Shown: positions 6,694 through 10,390 of the stretch, one piece after another
Layout of the letters: each line of letters begins with the position of its first letter
Position numbering within the stretch: the stretch's first letter is position 1
NCBI GenBank assembly: GCA_031732875.1
Contig: JAVMKL010000004.1
Coordinates: forward strand, 1 to 10,390
Source of the DNA: JAVMKJ01 sp031732875
Lineage (GTDB): Bacteria > Pseudomonadota > Gammaproteobacteria > Competibacterales > Competibacteraceae
Reading direction: 5' to 3'
Length of the DNA: 10,390 nucleotides
Position numbers and translations under genes: made by a program
The notes under the pieces: model-generated
What the model was told of the DNA's origin: nothing
Database searches by the model: none
What the model saw: the letters and a program-made list of their open reading frames with translations, nothing else

Positions 6694-8925
6694 ATGACCG
6701 AATTAGCCTTTACCGCCGACGGTGCCGAGCGCGTCCCGCTGAAGGTCTTCACCGAAAAGGCGTACCTGGATTACTCCATGTACGTCATCCTGGACCGCGC
6801 CCTGCCCCACATCGGCGACGGGCTGAAGCCGGTGCAACGGCGCATCGTCTACGCCATGTCCGAACTGGGCTTGAACGCCGGCGCCAAGCACAAAAAATCC
6901 GCCCGCACCGTCGGCGATGTTTTGGGCAAATACCACCCACACGGCGATCTGGCCTGTTACGAAGCAATGGTGCTGATGGCCCAGCCGTTTTCCTACCGCT
7001 ATCCACTGGTGGACGGGCAGGGCAATTGGGGCTCGCCGGACGATCCCAAATCGTTCGCAGCCATGCGCTACACCGAGGCCCGACTATCGCCCTTCGCGCA
7101 GGTCCTGCTGGCCGAACTCGGCCAGGGCACGGTGGACTGGACGCCCAACTTCGACGGTACGCTGGACGAGCCGGTGCTGCTGCCGGCCCGCCTGCCGCAC
7201 GTGCTGCTGAACGGCGCCACCGGCATCGCCGTCGGCATGGCCACCGATATTCCGTCGCACAATCTCGGCGAAGTCGCGGCGGCCTGCATTCAATTGCTGG
7301 ATCAACCCGATTGCGATCCGGACGTCCTGTGCGAACTCATGCCCGCGCCGGATTTCCCCGGCGGCGCGGAAATCATCACGCCACGCGAAGAATTGCGGAG
7401 GCTGTACCAGACCGGCAACGGCGCGGTGCGGATGCGCGCCCGCTTCGAGCGGGAAAACGGCGACGTGGTCATCACTGCCCTGCCGCACCAGGTGTCTGGA
7501 GCGCGGCTCATGGAACAGATCGCCGCGCAGATGCGCGACAAAAAACTACCGATGGTTGAGGACCTGCGCGACGAGTCCGACCACGAGAACCCGACCCGGC
7601 TGATGCTGGTGCTGCGCTCGAATCGGGTGGACGTCGATTTGCTGATGGATCATCTGTTCGCCACCACCGACCTGGAAAAGAGCTATCGGGTCAATCTGAA
7701 CATGATCGGCCTGGATGGTCGACCGCAGGTCAAGAACCTCAAGCAGATTATGGAAGAGTGGCTCCGCTATCGGGTCGTCACGGTGCGTCGGCGACTGGAA
7801 TATCGGTTGAACCTGGTCGAACAACGCCTGCATATCCTGGACGGCTTGCTGATCGCCTATCTCAATCTGGACGAGGTGATCCGTATCCTTCGCGCCGAGG
7901 ACAAGCCCAAGCCGGTATTGATGACCCGTTTCCAACTGTCCGATGCCCAAGCCGAGGCGATCCTGGAAACCAAGTTGCGTCATCTGGCCCGGCTGGAAGA
8001 GATGAAGTTGCGCGGAGAACAGGATGAACTGCGCGAGGAACGGGAGCAATTGCAACTGTTGCTGAGTTCGGAAAAACGGTTAAAGACGCTAATCCGCAAG
8101 GAGATTCAGGAGGACGCCAAGCGGTACGCCGATCCTCGCCGCTGCCCGCTGGTGGAGCGGCGGCCGGCCCAGGCGCTGGACGAAACCAGCCTGACGCCGA
8201 GCGAACCGATGGTGGTGGTGCTGTCGCGGAAAGGCTGGGTGCGGGCGGCCAAGGGGCGCGAGATCGACGCGGCGGCATTGAGCTACAAGGCGGGCGACGG
8301 TTTTCTGGCCCAGGCTCAGGGGCGCAGCAATCAATCCGCGGTATTTCTGGATACGACCGGGCGAACCTATTCGTTGCCGGTGGCGGGGCTGGCCTCGGCG
8401 CGTGGTTACGGCGAACCGCTCACCGGCAAGCTCGGTCCGCCGGACGGCGCCAGTTTCGTCAGCGTGCTACTGGGCAATCCCGAGGATCTTTATCTGCTGG
8501 CGACCGATGCTGGTTACGGCTTCATCTGCGCGTTCGACGACATGGTGAGCCGCAACAAGGCCGGCAAGCTGGTGTTGACCGTCCCGGACGGGGCGATGAT
8601 CCTGCCGCCGCTGCCGTTCGTCGGTGCGGAAACCGACCGACTGGCGGCGGTCGGCAGCGGCGGGCGATTGCTGGTGTTCCCGGTGAAGGATTTGCCGCGC
8701 CTGCCCAAGGGCAAAGGCAACAGGATTCTCGATCTTCCAGGCGAGGAGCGGCTGGTGGCCCTGACCCTCGTGCCGCCGGGACGAAACCTGATACTCGCCG
8801 CCGGCAAACGGGATTTGAAACTCAAACCGGCGGATCTGGAGAGCTATGTCGGAGAGCGGGGCCGTCGGGGCAAGCCACTGCCGCGTGGCTTTCAACGGGT
8901 GGAGCGACTGGCGGCGGGCGAATGA
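6694..8925 (+). CDS. parC: DNA topoisomerase IV subunit A
   Basis: ParC, the DNA-breaking subunit of topoisomerase IV, which decatenates daughter chromosomes together with ParE. The 743 residues align throughout with E. coli ParC (752 aa). The catalytic tyrosine is Y126 in AAMRYTEARLS. The winged-helix, tower and coiled-coil part covers about 1-490 and includes NFDGTLDEPVLLPARLP; the C-terminal beta-pinwheel covers about 495-735 and ends GERGRRGKPLPRGFQRVER. ParC rather than GyrA is indicated by the shorter C-terminal domain and the closer match to ParC. In the quinolone-determining region HPHGDLACYEAM (81-92), the position of E. coli Ser80 is Leu86 (CTG, 6949-6951), while the Glu84 equivalent (E90) is kept. 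The ribosome binding site is weak. parE is not in view. The last 34 bases overlap msrQ on the opposite strand. Confidence 0.97.
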   Translation: MTELAFTADGAERVPLKVFTEKAYLDYSMYVILDRALPHIGDGLKPVQRRIVYAMSELGLNAGAKHKKSARTVGDVLGKYHPHGDLACYEAMVLMAQPFSYRYPLVDGQGNWGSPDDPKSFAAMRYTEARLSPFAQVLLAELGQGTVDWTPNFDGTLDEPVLLPARLPHVLLNGATGIAVGMATDIPSHNLGEVAAACIQLLDQPDCDPDVLCELMPAPDFPGGAEIITPREELRRLYQTGNGAVRMRARFERENGDVVITALPHQVSGARLMEQIAAQMRDKKLPMVEDLRDESDHENPTRLMLVLRSNRVDVDLLMDHLFATTDLEKSYRVNLNMIGLDGRPQVKNLKQIMEEWLRYRVVTVRRRLEYRLNLVEQRLHILDGLLIAYLNLDEVIRILRAEDKPKPVLMTRFQLSDAQAEAILETKLRHLARLEEMKLRGEQDELREEREQLQLLLSSEKRLKTLIRKEIQEDAKRYADPRRCPLVERRPAQALDETSLTPSEPMVVVLSRKGWVRAAKGREIDAAALSYKAGDGFLAQAQGRSNQSAVFLDTTGRTYSLPVAGLASARGYGEPLTGKLGPPDGASFVSVLLGNPEDLYLLATDAGYGFICAFDDMVSRNKAGKLVLTVPDGAMILPPLPFVGAETDRLAAVGSGGRLLVFPVKDLPRLPKGKGNRILDLPGEERLVALTLVPPGRNLILAAGKRDLKLKPADLESYVGERGRRGKPLPRGFQRVERLAAGE

Positions 8926-9515
8926 ATCCGCCACCACCAAAGCCGATATCCCAGCAATGCAACCAGCACCCCGCCATACAGCAGCGGTTCGGTGATATCG
9001 GCCTTAACCAGCCATAGATAGTGCAGCACGCCGAGCACGCCGATCGGATAAACCAGCCGGTGCAGCCGTTGCCAGTTCCTTCCCAGCCGCTTCATCATCC
9101 CGCTGGTGGAGGTCGCCGCCAGCGGAATCAGCAGCAGGAAGCCGGCGAAGCCGACCGTGATGTAAGGCCGCTTGGCGACATCCGCCACGATGGCTTGCCA
9201 GTCGAAGAACTGGTCGAAAATCAAGTACACGCTAAAGTGCAGGCAGACGTAGAAGAACGTGAATAGCCCCAGCATTCGCCGAAATTTTTGCAGCCAGTTC
9301 CACCCGCTCAGCCGTCGTAGCGGCGTCACCGCCAGCGTCAGCAGCAGGAAACGCAGGCTCCAGTCGCCGGTGCGGTGGCTGAGCGTCTCGACCGGATTTA
9401 CGCCCAACTCTCCCTCCCATCCCAACCAGAACAGCCAAGCCAACGGCAGCAGACTGGCGCCGAAGATCAACGATTTGCCAAGGGTAAGGAACCGCCGGGT
9501 TTGTTGGGGAGTCAT
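8892..9515 (-). CDS. msrQ: MsrQ haem-binding membrane subunit of the methionine sulfoxide reductase system
   Basis: MsrQ (YedZ) is the inner-membrane b-type haem protein that passes electrons from the quinone pool to periplasmic MsrP, which repairs oxidised methionine. The 207 residues have about six hydrophobic segments and align with E. coli MsrQ (211 aa). Expected haem-ligand histidines are present: H93 (CLHF), H152 (LHRLVYP) and H165 (LHYLWLVK). Other family marks are KRPYITVG (115-122) and TSTSGMMKRLGRNWQRLH (135-152). The ATG at 9513-9515 aligns with the E. coli start but has no obvious Shine-Dalgarno sequence. msrP, usually just upstream in the same operon, is absent here. Two small transcription units ending in terminators lie upstream instead. 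The 3' end overlaps parC tail-to-tail by 34 bases. Confidence 0.94.
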   Translation of the reverse strand: MTPQQTRRFLTLGKSLIFGASLLPLAWLFWLGWEGELGVNPVETLSHRTGDWSLRFLLLTLAVTPLRRLSGWNWLQKFRRMLGLFTFFYVCLHFSVYLIFDQFFDWQAIVADVAKRPYITVGFAGFLLLIPLAATSTSGMMKRLGRNWQRLHRLVYPIGVLGVLHYLWLVKADITEPLLYGGVLVALLGYRLWWWRIHSPAASRSTR

Positions 9516-9553
9516 GGCGCAGGCGGGTGCTCGATGATGGTTCGGGAACGCAG

Positions 9554-9580
9554 AAAAAAGCCGGAGCTCACGCTCCGGCT
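9554..9580 (-). terminator. Intrinsic terminator of the msrQ-proximal small unit
   Basis: Read on the minus strand, AGCCGGAGC pairs perfectly with GCTCCGGCT (9 bp) around a GTGA loop, which fits the stable GNRA tetraloop class, and is followed by a T tract (the complement of A9554-A9558, six T with the stem end). It lies 38 bases before the msrQ ATG. The TGA inside the loop is also the stop codon of the 16-codon mini-ORF. Confidence 0.88.
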
Positions 9581-9631
9581 AAAGAACCACCAAAGGAAGG
9601 TGTGGAGAAGAACAACATCTGAACGATGTCG
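9554..9631 (-). ncRNA. Putative small RNA, copy B (msrQ-proximal twin)
   Basis: A self-contained unit of about 78 bases between its own promoter and terminator. The predicted RNA starts near 9631 with hairpin CGACATC/GATGTTG (9625-9631 with 9613-9619, 5-base loop). A CU-rich stretch follows, where CACC/GGTG can enclose a UUCCUUU loop (9588-9602), and then the terminator hairpin. It shares an identical 17-base core, TCCTTTGGTGGTTCTTT (complement of 9581-9597), with the twin unit 159 bases upstream. Unpaired pyrimidine-rich loops are typical of small RNAs that pair with ribosome binding sites. Alternatively it is a leader: an ATG in the first hairpin opens a 16-codon ORF (9568-9618), MLFFSTPSFGGSLAGA, without a Shine-Dalgarno sequence. 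Structures were drawn by eye, not computed. Confidence 0.55.
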
Positions 9632-9637
9632 GAAACA

Positions 9638-9667
9638 AGTGTAGTCGAATTTGTTGCAGTGCGTCAA
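9638..9667 (-). promoter_or_regulatory. Sigma-70 promoter of small unit B
   Basis: On the minus strand, TTGACG (complement of 9662-9667) is followed 18 bases later by TACACT (complement of 9638-9643). An A/T tract (9686-9698, nine T in a row on the plus strand) lies upstream about where an UP element might be. The -35 region matches the twin's promoter (CTTGACGC...TGCA). Confidence 0.6.
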
Positions 9668-9709
9668 GGGATCTTGAAGAGCGCAATAATTTTTTTTTGC
9701 GAGCGCGAT

Positions 9710-9739
9710 AAAAAAAGCCGGGGTAAGTTCTACCCCGGC
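9710..9739 (-). terminator. Intrinsic terminator of the distal small unit
   Basis: On the minus strand, GCCGGGGTA pairs perfectly with TACCCCGGC (9 bp) around a GAACT loop, followed by seven T (complement of A9710-A9716). Stem sequence and loop differ from the other twin's terminator, but length and position are conserved. The mini-ORF stop codon TAG (complement of 9730-9732) lies at the stem-loop junction. Confidence 0.88.
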
Positions 9740-9788
9740 AAAGAACCACCAAAGGAGGATTTGGAGGACAACATCCACAAGGGATGCT
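9710..9788 (-). ncRNA. Putative small RNA, copy A (distal twin)
   Basis: The second self-contained small unit, about 79 bases. The predicted RNA begins near 9788 with hairpin AGCATCC/GGATGTT (9782-9788 with 9770-9776, 5-base loop). Next CCAAA/TTTGG (9749-9753 with 9760-9764) presents a UCCUCC loop, and another UCCUCC run lies nearby at the complement of 9763-9768 (CCTCC). The terminator hairpin closes the unit. UCCUCC is complementary to Shine-Dalgarno sequences, as in anti-SD small RNA families such as Neisseria NmsR and Rhodobacter CcsR; that comparison is by architecture only. The 17-base core at 9740-9756 is identical to copy B. The ATG in the first hairpin opens a 14-codon ORF (9730-9774), MLSSKSSFGGSLPG, which makes a peptide or leader role the alternative. 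Confidence 0.58.
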
Positions 9789-9795
9789 GCAGTGC

Positions 9796-9824
9796 AGTAT
9801 AAGTAACATGCTGCACCGCGTCAA
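9796..9824 (-). promoter_or_regulatory. Sigma-70 promoter of small unit A
   Basis: On the minus strand, TTGACG (complement of 9819-9824) and TATACT (complement of 9796-9801) are separated by exactly 17 bases, close to the sigma-70 consensus. The 8-mer TGCAGCAT occurs twice, as the complement of 9808-9815 inside the spacer and of 9784-9791 at the start site, 24 bases apart. It therefore flanks the -10 element and could be an operator. Confidence 0.72.
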
Positions 9825-9922
9825 GATGTCCTTCGATAACTCCAAAACGGCTGGCATCGGTGGTTTCTTGGAATAATTCATTAAAAATTAGTTAATTGTA
9901 GTGTATTTGCAGTTGATGTGGC

Positions 9923-10390
9923 TCATGACCAGTCTTGTCGCAGCACGATCTTGCCGAACTGCTCGGCGGCCAGCAACCGCTGGTGGGCGGCGACTGCCTG
10001 GTCCAGCGGGAATACCCGATCCATGATCGGTTCGATGCGGTGCTCTGCGACGAAGCGCAACATGGCCGCGAATTCGGCCGGCGAGCCCATGGTGGAGCCG
10101 ATGATGCGCGCCTGCCGGAAGAACAGCTTGGCCATTTCCAGGCCGGCGGGCGGGTTGCCGGCGGTCGCGCCGTAAACCGCCAGCCGGCCGGCGGGTTTCA
10201 ACAACGAAAAGCAGTCCTTGAAGGCCGGGCCGCCGGTGCCGTCGATGACGACATCCACGCCGCCGGTCAGTTTGGCTAGTTGTTTGCTCCAATCATCCGC
10301 GCGGTAATTGACGCCGCCCGCCGCTCCCATCCGCCGGGATTGCTCCAGCTTGGCGTCGTCGCCGCTGGTGACGAAGGTCCGCGCGCCCAG
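9923..10390 (-). CDS. Zinc-type medium-chain dehydrogenase / quinone oxidoreductase, C-terminal part
   Basis: The last 155 residues of an NAD(P)H-dependent medium-chain dehydrogenase/reductase; the gene enters from beyond the window edge and is open at its N-terminus. Visible parts are the second half of the Rossmann domain, LGARTFVTSGDDAKLEQSRRMGA at the edge (the typical strand after the glycine motif, with D/K deciding cofactor), then VDVVIDGTGGPAFKDCFSLLK, GRLAVYGATAG, and the family's C-terminal QAVAAHQRLLAAEQFGKIVL. The stop is TGA at 9923-9925. An internal ATG at 10328-10330 is not the start, since the homologous sequence continues upstream. The exact substrate cannot be told from this fragment. 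No clear terminator follows, and the AT-rich gap (about 9880-9922) leads to the small-RNA modules. Confidence 0.88.
   Translation of the reverse strand: MGARTFVTSGDDAKLEQSRRMGAAGGVNYRADDWSKQLAKLTGGVDVVIDGTGGPAFKDCFSLLKPAGRLAVYGATAGNPPAGLEMAKLFFRQARIIGSTMGSPAEFAAMLRFVAEHRIEPIMDRVFPLDQAVAAHQRLLAAEQFGKIVLRQDWS

Larger units (their letters stand above)
9554..9824 (-). repeat. Tandem duplication of a promoter/small-RNA/terminator module
   Basis: Two related modules, 9554-9667 and 9710-9824, have a period of about 158 bases. They share the -35 region, the ATGTTG after the first hairpin, the identical 17-base core AAAGAACCACCAAAGGA (plus strand, 9581-9597 and 9740-9756), and a 9-bp terminator stem starting GCCGG. 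Loops, stem bases and spacer sequences have diverged while pairing is retained, so this is an old duplication kept for structure rather than a recent copy. Confidence 0.8.
9516..9922. other. Intergenic region between msrQ and the dehydrogenase gene
   Basis: About 400 bases without a conventional gene. Most of it (9554-9824) is taken by the two small minus-strand modules. Bases 9516-9553 are a short untranslated stretch before msrQ with no promoter or Shine-Dalgarno sequence seen. Bases 9699-9709 and the T9 run at 9690-9698 separate the modules. Bases 9825-9922 hold AT-rich DNA and an imperfect dyad TCCAA...TTGGA (about 9840-9868) without a T tract; nothing else is recognised there. Confidence 0.6.

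Noticed and set aside
9848..9868. Possible third, inverted copy of the small-RNA core (GGTGGTTTCTT on the plus strand)
   Set aside because: Only about 10 bases resemble the core, with no promoter, first hairpin or terminator around it.

Overview
The window looks like chromosomal DNA of a GC-rich gammaproteobacterium. The evidence is a divergent ispB / rplU-rpmA-obgE arrangement as in E. coli, proB fused translationally to the end of obgE, and IspB, ParC, L21, L27, ObgE and MsrQ proteins that all resemble the gammaproteobacterial forms. A Uma2-family gene and a PF14907-type nucleotidyltransferase in this setting would suit a Competibacter- or Chromatiales-like environmental lineage, but that placement is a guess. 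No transposase, phage gene or CRISPR array is visible.

Left part (1-1822): a minus-strand gene for an uncharacterised nucleotidyltransferase-fold protein, preceded by about 460 bp of AT-rich DNA. That DNA holds a good sigma-54 (-24/-12) promoter candidate facing the gene and three copies of a TGTAAAATT-type motif. Next comes tRNA-Pro(CGG) on the minus strand, 14 bp downstream of ispB (octaprenyl diphosphate synthase). ispB and rplU are divergent, and each has a clear sigma-70 promoter in the shared intergenic space.

Centre (3059-8925): plus-strand rplU, rpmA, an intrinsic terminator, obgE, then proB overlapping obgE. A Uma2-family (PD-(D/E)XK fold) gene follows, then parC 13 bp later. ParC carries Leu where E. 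coli has the quinolone-target Ser80. parC ends tail-to-tail with minus-strand msrQ, the two overlapping by 34 bp.

Right part (9516-10390): upstream of msrQ lie two tandem, related, very small transcription units on the minus strand. Each has a TTGACG promoter, a short 5' hairpin, a CU-rich stretch with an identical 17-base core, and a 9-bp GC-rich hairpin followed by a T tract. They read best as sibling small RNAs of about 80 nt. Each also contains an ATG-started mini-ORF (16 and 14 codons) with a similar peptide sequence, and the nearer unit ends just before msrQ, so leader or attenuator functions are possible. This is the least ordinary part of the window. The end holds the C-terminal part of a medium-chain zinc-type dehydrogenase/quinone oxidoreductase that runs off the edge.
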